A stretch of DNA of 64,000 nt from Tissierellales bacterium (GCA_018433765.1 JAHDQO010000006.1:124001-188000), one strand, 5' to 3'. Positions 44,833-53,187 are shown, counted from the first letter of the stretch. The notes: generated by a model from the sequence alone, not told the origin. Translations and numbers: made by a program.

Positions 44833-45726
44833 ATGTTGAGTTTAAAAATAATACTAAAGTTAATGGATATAAAAACTCTTTCTGCAGGGATTATTCCGGT
44901 ACTATTAGGTTCAATTTACTCTTGGTATGCATTTGGACAAATAAATGTACTTTACCTCTTATTATTAAGTGTAGCTATAATACTAATTCAAAGTGCAACT
45001 AATATGATAAATGATTATTTTGATTTTAAGCGTGGATTAGATAATAAAGAAAAAGCAGATGAAAAAGTTCTAGTAAGTGGTGAAATTACATCTAGACAAG
45101 TTATGTTTATAATGTTTATATATCAACTTGTTGCACTAATAATTGGAGTATATATAGCAAGTCAAACAAGCTATAAAATTTTACTAATCGCTTTTATTGG
45201 AGGTATTATATCAATTTTATATGCATGTGGACCATTACCTATTTCATATACACCAATAGGAGAAATTGTATCTGGAATAACCATGGGGATTGGTATTACA
45301 ACTACAGTAATTTTTATACACTCTAATGTTTTTAGTTTAAATACTGTATTAGTAGCAATTCCTACATCACTTTTTATTGGTACTATATTACTATCTAACA
45401 ACATAAGTGATATCAAAGTAGATAAAGAAGCTGGAAGAAAAACACTACCCATAATTATAGGAGTTAAAAATACTGAAAAATTATGGATTTTCAATGTAAT
45501 ATCCTTAATTGTTTTAACATTTATATTATATCTAATAGGTATTTATTCTATCGCTGCATTTTTAATAGTAATATTATTGTTCCCTTATAAATCAGTTTCG
45601 TATTTTTTATCATACGAAAAGAGTATTCAAACAAAAGCTATAACTATGGGGCTTATTAGTAAAATTGGATCAAAATATCATTTAACTGTAATCATAGGAT
45701 TAATAATATCAATTTTTTTGAAGTAG
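44833..45726 (+). CDS. menA: UbiA-family prenyltransferase, likely MenA
   Basis: 297 aa, nine hydrophobic segments. Prenyl-diphosphate/Mg motifs NMINDYFDFKRGLDNKEKADEK (first, NDxxDxxxD) and NNISDIKVDKEAGRKTL (second). VLVSGEIT and GPLPISYTPIGEIVSGITMG are typical of 1,4-dihydroxy-2-naphthoate prenyltransferase. It joins the polyprenyl chain to dihydroxynaphthoate, giving demethylmenaquinone. SD GAGGTGAT. Its stop is 12 bp before the menG start. Confidence 0.88.
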   Translation: MLSLKIILKLMDIKTLSAGIIPVLLGSIYSWYAFGQINVLYLLLLSVAIILIQSATNMINDYFDFKRGLDNKEKADEKVLVSGEITSRQVMFIMFIYQLVALIIGVYIASQTSYKILLIAFIGGIISILYACGPLPISYTPIGEIVSGITMGIGITTTVIFIHSNVFSLNTVLVAIPTSLFIGTILLSNNISDIKVDKEAGRKTLPIIIGVKNTEKLWIFNVISLIVLTFILYLIGIYSIAAFLIVILLFPYKSVSYFLSYEKSIQTKAITMGLISKIGSKYHLTVIIGLIISIFLK

Positions 45727-45738
45727 GTGCTTAATTAT

Positions 45739-46452
45739 ATGATAGAAAATCAGAACATGAAAGAAAAAAAAGTTTATGAAGTATTTCAAAATATATCAAA
45801 AGATTATGATAAGTTAAATAATATTATTAGCTTTAATATGCATAAGAGATGGAAGAGAGATACTATACGTAAGTTAAATATAAAAGAAAATTCTAAGATA
45901 CTAGATGTATGTTGTGGTACTGGTGATTTTAGCTTTATGTTATCTTTAAAAACAGATAAAAAAATTGAAGTTATTGGTATGGATTTTTCTGAAAATATGT
46001 TATCTGTTGCAAAAAAGAAAAATGAAGAACTAAAATTATCTAATGTTAATTTTGTTAATGGAAATGTAATGAATATGCAATATAAAGATAATACTTTTGA
46101 TAATGCTATCATAGGTTTTGGATTAAGAAATGTTCCTAATTACGAACAAGTTATTCATGAAATGATGCGTGTTGTAAAACCCGGAGGAATGGTAGCTTGT
46201 TTAGAAACTTCACAACCTACACTCCCTATATATAAGCAAATTTATTGGATTTACTTTAAATATATAATGCCATTAGTGGGTCATTTATTTTCAAAACATA
46301 AAAAGGAGTATCAGTGGTTAAATGATTCTACCATGCTTTTTTTTAATAAAAAAGAATTAAAAAAATTATTTGAAAAATTAGGTTTGAAAGATGTAAAAGT
46401 AAAATCTTATGCACTAGGAGCAGCAGCCTTGCATGTAGGCGTAAAACATTAA
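45739..46452 (+). CDS. menG: demethylmenaquinone methyltransferase
   Basis: 237 aa. UbiE/MenG signatures: VFQNISKDYDKLNNIISFNMHKRWKRD (family signature 1, by parts), ILDVCCGTGDFS (SAM), FDNAIIGFGLRNV, KPGGMVACLETSQP, and YQWLNDSTMLFFNKKELKKLFEKLG. It methylates demethylmenaquinone to menaquinone. ATG at 45739 is chosen for the AGGTG 9 nt upstream; a GTG at 45727 lies within that SD. Final step of quinone assembly in the island. Confidence 0.92.
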   Translation: MIENQNMKEKKVYEVFQNISKDYDKLNNIISFNMHKRWKRDTIRKLNIKENSKILDVCCGTGDFSFMLSLKTDKKIEVIGMDFSENMLSVAKKKNEELKLSNVNFVNGNVMNMQYKDNTFDNAIIGFGLRNVPNYEQVIHEMMRVVKPGGMVACLETSQPTLPIYKQIYWIYFKYIMPLVGHLFSKHKKEYQWLNDSTMLFFNKKELKKLFEKLGLKDVKVKSYALGAAALHVGVKH

Positions 46453-46469
46453 TAAGAAGGAGAAAAAAT

Positions 46470-46703
46470 ATGGTACTAAACTTTGGTTTAATAGAAATTT
46501 TAATAATTTTAATTATTGCATATTTATTTTTTGGTCCAAAGAAACTTCCTAAAATAGGAAAAAAAGCTGGCGAAGCAATTAAAAAAATATCTAAAGGAGC
46601 AGAAGAATTTAGCAAAGAAATAAATGAAGTAAAAGAATTAAATGAATTAAAGGAGATAAAAGAAACAGTAACTAATTTATCAGACAATATTAAAAATATT
46701 TAG
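46470..46703 (+). CDS. tatA: Tat translocase subunit TatA
   Basis: 77 aa. One N-terminal membrane helix followed by FFGPKKLPKIGKKAGEAIKK, the canonical hinge and amphipathic helix, and then a charged tail. SD AGAAGGAGAA. Forms the Tat pore that exports folded proteins. First of two tatA genes in the island, immediately before tatC and the dehalogenase genes, whose products carry Tat signals. Confidence 0.93.
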   Translation: MVLNFGLIEILIILIIAYLFFGPKKLPKIGKKAGEAIKKISKGAEEFSKEINEVKELNELKEIKETVTNLSDNIKNI

Positions 46704-46738
46704 TTTATTGCTCAATACATAAAAAGTAGGTGAATAAT

Positions 46739-47476
46739 ATGTCAGAAAAAGAAGAAACGTATATAGAACATTTAGCAGATTTGCGTAAAAGATTTATAAA
46801 AGTTCTTATTTTTTTTATTATAATATTAATAATTACTTTTATGTTCGTACCTCAAATAATTGATTTTATTACATTGACATCTAAATCAGTTGATCTAGAT
46901 TTAAATGCATTTAATATAACTGATCCTCTTGCATTATATATTAAAGTTGCATCTATAATTGCTTTTATAGTTTCTTTTCCATACCTTCTTTTACAATTAT
47001 GGTTATTTATTTCACCAGGTCTAAAAAAACATGAAAAGAGATTTGTTTATAAATATATACCTTTGATTTTTATACTTTTTATTTTGGGTATAGCATTTTC
47101 TTATTTTATAATAGTTCCCTATTACGTAATGTTTTCTCAACGGCTTGCAGGTAATACTGATTTAAATATACTTGTTGGAGCTAATAAGTATATTGAATTT
47201 ATAAGCAGAATGGTATTATTATTTGGACTTATTTTTCAATTTCCTATTTTAGTTTATATACTTTCTTATATTAATATTATAAGTTCAAAGTTATTAATAA
47301 ATATTAGAAAATATGCATATTTTGCTTTATTAATTGCATCAGCATTTATTACACCACCAGATCCAGTCTCAATGGGAATAGCTTTATTACCTTTAGCTCT
47401 TCTTTATGAAATTAGCATATTACTAAGCAAGTTAAATGAGAGGAAAAAGAAGAAGAAAAATGAAGAGTTTGAGTAA
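46739..47476 (+). CDS. tatC: Tat translocase subunit TatC
   Basis: 245 aa, six membrane helices. IEHLADLRKRFIKVL (the conserved HLxELRxR region), FPYLLLQLWLFISPGLKKHEKRF, FGLIFQFPILVYIL and SAFITPPDPVSMG, ALPLALLYEISI motifs. It recognises the twin-arginine signal. ATG 46739 is preferred over the GTG at 46730 because AGGTG lies 6 nt before it. An island-encoded TatC suggests dedicated export of RdhA. Confidence 0.94.
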   Translation: MSEKEETYIEHLADLRKRFIKVLIFFIIILIITFMFVPQIIDFITLTSKSVDLDLNAFNITDPLALYIKVASIIAFIVSFPYLLLQLWLFISPGLKKHEKRFVYKYIPLIFILFILGIAFSYFIIVPYYVMFSQRLAGNTDLNILVGANKYIEFISRMVLLFGLIFQFPILVYILSYINIISSKLLINIRKYAYFALLIASAFITPPDPVSMGIALLPLALLYEISILLSKLNERKKKKKNEEFE

Positions 47477-47492
47477 ATAAAGATATGTTTTG

Positions 47493-47537
47493 TCAATAGT
47501 CAAATCGATTGTAATTCTAAATAATGAGCAGTAAAAT
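47493..47537 (+). promoter_or_regulatory. rdhA1 promoter with TCAATAGT box
   Basis: TCAATAGT (47493-47500), an 8-bp gap, TTGTAA (-35, 47509-47514), 17 bp, TAAAAT (-10, 47532-47537). The same elements at the same spacing precede rdhA2, and TCAATAGT precedes the -35 of nqrA by 7 bp. Confidence 0.55.
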
Positions 47538-47612
47538 TATAGATATAAAGACATATTTCTACACAACATAAATGTTAATTAGTTAACAATAATAAAGGAG
47601 GAGTATTCTTAT

Positions 47613-48839
47613 ATGAATCGTAGAGATTTTTTAAAAAAAAGCGCTCTTACAGCAGGTGTCGTAGCAGGAAGTGTTGCAGTTTCATCTGCTGTTAAACCTA
47701 TTGAAGTTGAGGCAAAAGGTTTTGGAGTAAAAGAGCATAAAGGTAAAACAATTTATGACGTAGTTGAAATGAACGATGAATTTCAACCGTTTTATAGAAA
47801 AAATATCATTTTCGAAAGAGGAAGTACGCCTTATCGATCAGATTTTTTTGTTAACCAAAGTGCACCAAAAGAACACGAAGGAGTTAATCACACTTTACTT
47901 AACTATGCATTACTTCAAGGTTCATCAATGAGTTGGGGAGATACAACTTTATTTTATAAATTTAGAAAAGGTAAACCAAATAGTAAAGATGGTAAACCTC
48001 AACAATTTAAAGATAAAAAAGAAGCATCATACTATATTAAAAGAGCAGCAAAATTTTATAAAGCATCCGCCGTAGGAATAGCACCATATGACGAAAATTT
48101 TATGTATGTAGAAAATATAGAAGAATTTAAAGAATTAGGGTTTAAACCTAAAAGTGTTGTAGTTATGTGTATTTTAATGAATCATGAAATATTAAAACTA
48201 TATCCAACATTAATAGGAGGCTGCGGTGCTGCACTAGGTTATAGTAACATGGCTGAAACAGCTGGAAAAGTTGGCGTTTTCATCAGTGAACTTGGTTACA
48301 GTTCCTACGCTGGAGGAAATAATTGGGGAATGTCAGTACCTATAGCCATATCCGCAGGACTAGGTGAAGGTTCTAGAATGGGTACCCTTATTCATCCAGA
48401 ATTAGGTACAGGCTTTAGAATAGTAAAAGTATTTACTGAACTAGAATTAGAATGTGATTCACCTATTACTTTTGGCGTAGAGGATTTTTGTAATAACTGT
48501 AAGAAATGTGCAGATAATTGCCCAAGTGCTGCAATTTATAAAGTTGGTAAAGATTATGCAGATGGATCTAATATTTCAACCCGTAAAGGAATTAAAAAAT
48601 GGGCTACTAATTCAGAAAAATGTTATGAATATTGGGGTGAAGCCGGTTGTGACTGTGGACGTTGTATAACATCGTGTCCATATTTTAAAAATGATACATG
48701 GGTTCATAAGCTTTCAAAAGTAGTAGCTAGTACACCAGGAGTAAACAATGTTGCCCGCTATATGGATGACATGTTTGGATATGGTAAGTTACCAACAGAA
48801 GAAACATATAGAAATTTTTGGGAGAATATAGAGGTTTAA
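47613..48839 (+). CDS. rdhA: reductive dehalogenase RdhA1
   Basis: 408 aa, at the short end of the family. Twin-arginine signal NRRDFLKKSALTAGVVAGS, then the corrinoid-binding RdhA core with ELGYSSYAGG (Tyr229, possible catalytic tyrosine position) and VPIAISAGLGEGSRMGTLIHPELGTGFR (by parts), FGVEDFCNNCKKCADNCPSAAI (Cys293/296/299/303) and the second cluster motif C337-x10-C348-GR-C351-ITS-C355-P. It should reduce a halogenated compound at the outer membrane face using B12 and two 4Fe-4S clusters. Substrate unknown. SD AAGGAGGAG. Confidence 0.93.
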   Translation: MNRRDFLKKSALTAGVVAGSVAVSSAVKPIEVEAKGFGVKEHKGKTIYDVVEMNDEFQPFYRKNIIFERGSTPYRSDFFVNQSAPKEHEGVNHTLLNYALLQGSSMSWGDTTLFYKFRKGKPNSKDGKPQQFKDKKEASYYIKRAAKFYKASAVGIAPYDENFMYVENIEEFKELGFKPKSVVVMCILMNHEILKLYPTLIGGCGAALGYSNMAETAGKVGVFISELGYSSYAGGNNWGMSVPIAISAGLGEGSRMGTLIHPELGTGFRIVKVFTELELECDSPITFGVEDFCNNCKKCADNCPSAAIYKVGKDYADGSNISTRKGIKKWATNSEKCYEYWGEAGCDCGRCITSCPYFKNDTWVHKLSKVVASTPGVNNVARYMDDMFGYGKLPTEETYRNFWENIEV

Positions 48840-48856
48840 TAAGGAGGATATGAGAT

Positions 48857-49153
48857 ATGTATTTTATTTTAGGAGCATTATTTGTAGGTATTCAGTTAAT
48901 AATTCATTCAAAATTAGCAAAAATGGATAAAGCTAAAATATGGCCAAATTGTATAATGGTTTTAGTATCTAATGCATTAATTATTTTTTCAATTGCATGG
49001 GGTTATGAAAGTATAATTGAATATGAATCACAAGCAGCTATTATGGGATTAGTTGCATTTGGTGGACTTGGAATAATATTCGCAATTATTGCTTATCGTA
49101 TTATAAACAAGTCAGAGAAGCCAAATAAAGAATGTGTAGAAGTAAATGAATAA
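48857..49153 (+). CDS. rdhB: reductive dehalogenase membrane anchor RdhB1
   Basis: 98 aa with three hydrophobic segments (residues ~2-15, 32-50, 62-84), the usual RdhB pattern and length. SD AAGGAGG; 17 bp past rdhA1. It anchors RdhA to the outside of the membrane. Nearly the same as RdhB2 at 53188 (about 10 differences). Confidence 0.9.
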   Translation: MYFILGALFVGIQLIIHSKLAKMDKAKIWPNCIMVLVSNALIIFSIAWGYESIIEYESQAAIMGLVAFGGLGIIFAIIAYRIINKSEKPNKECVEVNE

Positions 49154-49254
49154 ATAAAGAAGCAGTCCACTCTCCCCTATAATTAAGTTTATTGACTAAA
49201 TTGTAAGTAAAGAGTGGACTAGATAATTTCAATTTACAAAAAAGAGGTTGCATT

Positions 49255-50196
49255 ATGATAATTAAAAGTTTTAAGTTAGGTAAATATAAAGGACTAAATT
49301 TTAATAAGCCTAACATTTATGTAAATGAGAATGAGATAAATGATGCTTTAAAAAAGATTCAAACTTCTTATGAGGAACTAATTGATAAAGATAAATGTAT
49401 TGAAAAAGGAGATCATATTTATTTCAAATATGAAGTAAAATATGAAGATGAAAATATACCAAATCAAATAATTAGTAATTATCATTTGAAAATTGGACAA
49501 GGCTTTCATATAGAGGAATTTGAAAAAAATTTCTATGGATTAAAAAAAAGTGATAAAAAAATTTTTGATATTATTTTTCCCAATGATTACTCGGTTGAAC
49601 ATTTAAGAGGTAAAAAAGGCGTATATAATGTTGAAATTTTAAATATAAAAGAAGTGACTTATCCCAAGTTAAATGAGCAGTTTGTAAAAAGTTTAGAAAT
49701 AGATGACATAAATACAATTGAAAGCTTAAAAGAGTACATAAAAAAAGATATTTATAATAGAAAGATTTATAGTGAAAATATAGATTTGATAAATTCAATT
49801 ATGCGAATAATACTGGATAATGTTGAAATAGAGTATTATGATGAAGCAGTTGAAGAAGCAGTTAATGAAATGATAAATGACATTAATAAACAAATCAAAG
49901 ATGAAAATCTTTCAATGAATAAGTATTATGAATATCATAAAATTAAAGGAGAAGATGATTTAAGAGAGAAATTTAGTGAAGAAGTTAAAACAACTTATTT
50001 AGAACTAAGAACACTTGAAGAAATTGCTAAAGTAGAAAACATTAAATTGAGTGATTACGAATACAATAATGCTAAAAAAACATATTTAACAAAAAGAGGT
50101 ATTGAAGAAGAAGATATCAGAGATGAAAATGATTTTAAAAAGAGTGTTTTATTGAAAGAAGTAATTAATCATATAGTTGAGTTTAACACAATTTAG
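49255..50196 (+). CDS. rdhT: trigger-factor-like chaperone RdhT (PceT-like)
   Basis: 313 aa. It resembles trigger factor without the N-terminal ribosome-binding domain: an FKBP-type PPIase region at ~50-135 (GDHIYFKYEVKYED, GQGFHIEEFEKNFYGLKKSDKKIFDIIFPNDYSVEHLRGKKGVYNVEILNIKE by parts), then the helical C-terminal arms (~140-300). In Desulfitobacterium, PceT of this type binds the Tat signal of PceA to hold it until the cofactors are inserted. Same role expected here. SD AAGAGGTT. Confidence 0.88.
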   Translation: MIIKSFKLGKYKGLNFNKPNIYVNENEINDALKKIQTSYEELIDKDKCIEKGDHIYFKYEVKYEDENIPNQIISNYHLKIGQGFHIEEFEKNFYGLKKSDKKIFDIIFPNDYSVEHLRGKKGVYNVEILNIKEVTYPKLNEQFVKSLEIDDINTIESLKEYIKKDIYNRKIYSENIDLINSIMRIILDNVEIEYYDEAVEEAVNEMINDINKQIKDENLSMNKYYEYHKIKGEDDLREKFSEEVKTTYLELRTLEEIAKVENIKLSDYEYNNAKKTYLTKRGIEEEDIRDENDFKKSVLLKEVINHIVEFNTI

Positions 50197-50207
50197 AGGT
50201 GAATAAC

Positions 50208-51404
50208 TTGGAAGTAGAATGCAAAACAAAAAAAAATGAAATAAATAAAGAACAAAAAAAAATAAAAAAAGTAATAGCATGGATAGCATTTGTTAGCTTG
50301 TTAGTGTTATATCTGCATTATATGTATCAATCTCATCAAATTGACGAGAATGTGATAGATTTTCTGGATACCTATGAAGAATTTGATTCTTATGAAAATG
50401 TAAGTAATGAACCAGTAACATTTAAAGTACAAAAAGATGGGAGTGAAGTAGGTTATTTAGTTTTCGGGAAAGAAGTAGGTTATCAATCTACTATAATTAT
50501 AGCAACTTTAGTTGATTTAGACGGGATAATAATAAACTCTAAAACATATTCTCAAGATGAAACTCCTTCTTTTTATAATAAGTTGATAAATAAAAAATTC
50601 TTTGATCAATTTGAAGGTAAGTCAATTTCTGAAGGTGTGAAAATTAACACAAATATTGATGCTATTACACGTGCTACAATTTCATCTAATGCTGCAACAA
50701 AAGCAATACATGAAGGTATTAATTATGTAGGACAAACACATTTGGGAAAAGAAGGGCAAAATTTATATACGGGTGTAAACTTTGGAAGTATGGAAATTGC
50801 GATTATTATTTTACTGTTGTTAGTAATATTAGCTTATAAGACAAAGAACAAACAATTACGTACATTAGTTTTAATTTATTCAGTAATAATAATAGGATTT
50901 AAATTTTCATTGTTTATATCATATTCATTATTTTTCTCGTTCATAACAGGTAATTTTCCATCTTTTACTTCAGATTTAAAACGATATCTATTATTCTTTG
51001 GAGCATTAGCGTTTATACTAACGACTGGAAAAAACCTATATTGTACATATATGTGTCCATTTGGAGCAATTCAAGAACTAGAAAATAAATTTGCAAAACT
51101 TAATTTCTTTAAAGTGTCTCCAAAAACCAAAAAAATATTAAATGTTGTTCCAGGGTTTATTGCATACTTTGCTTTAGTGATAGCTTTCACAACAAATCAA
51201 ACGGGAGCTTTAAGTTATGAGCCATTCTCTTTATTATATGGAAGGGTTGGATTAGATATTCAATGGTTATTGCTGCCGATTACGTTATTTATGGGATTAA
51301 TAGTTATGCGTTTTTATTGTAACTTTGGATGTCCAGTTGGATTTACACTTAATATTTTTTTAAAAGCAAGACGAAAAGTGGTGAGCCTATGGAAAAGAAA
51401 ATAA
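50208..51404 (+). CDS. rdhC: NosR/NapH-like FMN-binding membrane protein RdhC
   Basis: 398 aa. N-terminal helix, an extracytoplasmic FMN-binding domain ending in IDAITRATISSNAAT (flavinylation threonine ~157; Gly of the usual TGAT is Arg here), then five or six membrane helices with two CxxxCP motifs (CTYMCPFGA, CNFGCPVGF). This is the layout of PceC/RdhC. It is thought to carry electrons from menaquinol to RdhA or to have a regulatory role. TTG start at 50208 (GAGGTG 6 nt upstream); a GTG at 50199 lies inside the SD. Confidence 0.88.
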   Translation: MEVECKTKKNEINKEQKKIKKVIAWIAFVSLLVLYLHYMYQSHQIDENVIDFLDTYEEFDSYENVSNEPVTFKVQKDGSEVGYLVFGKEVGYQSTIIIATLVDLDGIIINSKTYSQDETPSFYNKLINKKFFDQFEGKSISEGVKINTNIDAITRATISSNAATKAIHEGINYVGQTHLGKEGQNLYTGVNFGSMEIAIIILLLLVILAYKTKNKQLRTLVLIYSVIIIGFKFSLFISYSLFFSFITGNFPSFTSDLKRYLLFFGALAFILTTGKNLYCTYMCPFGAIQELENKFAKLNFFKVSPKTKKILNVVPGFIAYFALVIAFTTNQTGALSYEPFSLLYGRVGLDIQWLLLPITLFMGLIVMRFYCNFGCPVGFTLNIFLKARRKVVSLWKRK

Positions 51405-51499
51405 CCGGTAAGGATTTGATCTTTATAATAGCTGTATTTGTTATGTCTATTGCCTCAATATTAACAATATTATTAAGTTCGGAAATAATTGAAATGTAG
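51389..51499 (+). CDS. 36-residue membrane micro-protein overlapping rdhC
   Basis: ATG at 51389 inside the last codons of rdhC (16-bp overlap, different frame). Starts MEKKITGKDLIFIIAVFVMS, continues with a hydrophobic helix and ends SSEIIEM. AGTGGTGAGCC just upstream gives a usable SD-like stretch. It is a single-span protein with a basic N-terminus. Not recognised. The next gene, tatA2, begins 19 bp after its stop, so it fits neatly in the operon. Confidence 0.6.
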   Translation: MEKKITGKDLIFIIAVFVMSIASILTILLSSEIIEM

Positions 51500-51518
51500 T
51501 GAGAAAGGAGATGATAAA

Positions 51519-51698
51519 ATGTTTGGAAAATTAGGTATAGCAGAAATTATAATTATATTGATTGTAGGATTTCTAATATTTGGGCCTAATTCTTTACCTA
51601 AAATAGGTAAGAGCTTTGGCCAAACAATTAGTGAGTTTAAAAAAGCAGCAAAAAGAGATGATGATTCTGATTTGTTAGAAGAAGTGAAAAACGAATAA
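51519..51698 (+). CDS. tatA: second TatA subunit
   Basis: 59 aa. MFGKLGIAEIIIILIVGFLIFGPNSLPKIGKSFG-type sequence with hinge FGPNSLPKIGKS and a short acidic tail. SD AAAGGAG at 8 nt. Shorter than the TatA at 46470 and different in the hinge (PNS instead of PKK), so the two may form distinct pores or serve as TatA/TatB-like partners. Confidence 0.92.
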   Translation: MFGKLGIAEIIIILIVGFLIFGPNSLPKIGKSFGQTISEFKKAAKRDDDSDLLEEVKNE

Positions 51699-51724
51699 GA
51701 GTTGTTAGCAACTTATATAATTTA

Positions 51725-51762
51725 AAAAGCATTCTGCTATATTTTTTTAGTGGAATGCTTTT
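51725..51762 (+). terminator. terminator after tatA2
   Basis: AAAAGCATTC (51725-51734) and GAATGCTTTT (51753-51762). It separates the first transcript of the island from the rdhA2 promoter. Confidence 0.65.
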
Positions 51763-51824
51763 AATAAATAACTTTAAAGTTTATTAAATACTATACACAA
51801 AAAAATGCTTGAAAACGTTATTTG

Positions 51825-51869
51825 TCAATAGTCAAATAGATTGTAAATGTAAATAATAAACAGTAAAAT
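51825..51869 (+). promoter_or_regulatory. rdhA2 promoter with TCAATAGT box
   Basis: TCAATAGT (51825-51832), 8 bp, TTGTAA (51841-51846), 17 bp, TAAAAT (51864-51869). Same layout as in front of rdhA1; the leader to the SD is also conserved, including GTTAAC. Confidence 0.55.
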
Positions 51870-51943
51870 CATAAGTATAAAAGTAAATTTGTACATATAT
51901 AAATTGTTATTAGTTAACTATAATAAAGGAGGAAAATTCTTAT

Positions 51944-53170
51944 ATGAATCGTAGAGATTTTTTAAAGAAAAGTGCTCTTGCAGCAGGTGTTGTAGCAGGA
52001 AGTGTTGCCGTTTCATCTGCTGTTAAACCTATTGAAGTTGAGGCAAAAGGTTTTGGAGTAAAAGAGCATAAAGGTAAAACAATTTATGACGTAGTTGAAA
52101 TGAACGATGAATTTGGACCATTTTATTGGAAAGATACCATCTTTAGTAGAAAAAGTGATCCTGTTAAGTCAAATTTTTTTGCTAAAATAAATGCTCCGAA
52201 AGAACACGAGGGTTTTGATCATAATTTATTCAATTATGCATTAGCACAAGGTTCAAACTTAAGTAATGGAGATACAACTTTATTCTATAAGTTTAGAAAA
52301 GGTCAACCCAATAGTGTAGATGGTAAACCCCATAAGTTCAAAGATAAAAAAGAGGCATCATACTATATTAAAAGAGCAGCAAAATTTTATAAAGCAACAG
52401 ATGTAGGAATAGCACCATATGATGCAAATTTCATGTATGTAGAGAATATAGAAGAATTTAAAGAATTAGGGTTTAAACCTAAAAGTATTGTAGTTATGTG
52501 TGTTTTAATGAACCATGATATATTAAAACTGTACCCAACATTAGCAGGTATGAGCGGTGCTTGGCTAGGTTATAGTAATATGGCTGAAATAGCTGGAAAA
52601 CTTGGTGTTTTCATAAGTGAACTTGGTTACAGTTCATACGCTGGAGGAAATGAGTGGGGAATGGCAGTGCCTCTAGCCATATCCGCCGGACTAGGTGAAG
52701 GCTCTAGAATGGGTACCCTTATTCATCCAGAATTAGGTACAGGCTTTAGGATAGTAAAAGTATTTACTGAATTAGAATTAGAATATGATTCACCAATTAC
52801 TTTTGGGGTAGAAGATTTTTGTAATAACTGTAAGAAATGCGCAGATAATTGTCCAAGTGGTGCAATCTATAAAGTTGGTAAAGCTTATGCAGATGGGTCT
52901 AATATTTCAACCCGTAAAGGAATTAAAAAATGGGCTACTAATTCAGAAAAATGTTATGAATATTGGGGAGAAGTTGGAAATGATTGTGGACGTTGTATAA
53001 CTGTTTGTCCGTATTTTAAAAATAATACATGGGTTCATAAGCTTTCAAAAGTAGTAGCTAGTACACCAGGAGTAAACAATGTTGCCCGCTATATGGATGA
53101 TATGTTTGGATATGGTAAGTTGCCAACAGAAGATACGTATAAAAAATTCTGGGAAAATATAGAAATCTAA
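51944..53170 (+). CDS. rdhA: reductive dehalogenase RdhA2
   Basis: 408 aa paralogue of RdhA1, about 86% identical by manual alignment, with no gaps. Same twin-arginine signal (NRRDFLKKSALAAG), ELGYSSYAGG, and 4Fe-4S motifs (Cys293/296/299/303; Cys337/348/351/355). Cys346 of RdhA1 is Asn here, which shows it is not a ligand. Differences cluster at residues 58-108 and 201-207. Likely a different substrate range. SD AAGGAGGA. Confidence 0.93.
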   Translation: MNRRDFLKKSALAAGVVAGSVAVSSAVKPIEVEAKGFGVKEHKGKTIYDVVEMNDEFGPFYWKDTIFSRKSDPVKSNFFAKINAPKEHEGFDHNLFNYALAQGSNLSNGDTTLFYKFRKGQPNSVDGKPHKFKDKKEASYYIKRAAKFYKATDVGIAPYDANFMYVENIEEFKELGFKPKSIVVMCVLMNHDILKLYPTLAGMSGAWLGYSNMAEIAGKLGVFISELGYSSYAGGNEWGMAVPLAISAGLGEGSRMGTLIHPELGTGFRIVKVFTELELEYDSPITFGVEDFCNNCKKCADNCPSGAIYKVGKAYADGSNISTRKGIKKWATNSEKCYEYWGEVGNDCGRCITVCPYFKNNTWVHKLSKVVASTPGVNNVARYMDDMFGYGKLPTEDTYKKFWENIEI

Positions 53171-53187
53171 TGAGGAGGTTATGAAAT

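Noticed and set aside
47613-53170. Epoxyqueuosine reductase (QueG) in place of RdhA
   Set aside because: QueG shares the B12/4Fe-4S core but is cytoplasmic. These proteins have twin-arginine signals, RdhB partners and RdhC/RdhT neighbours.
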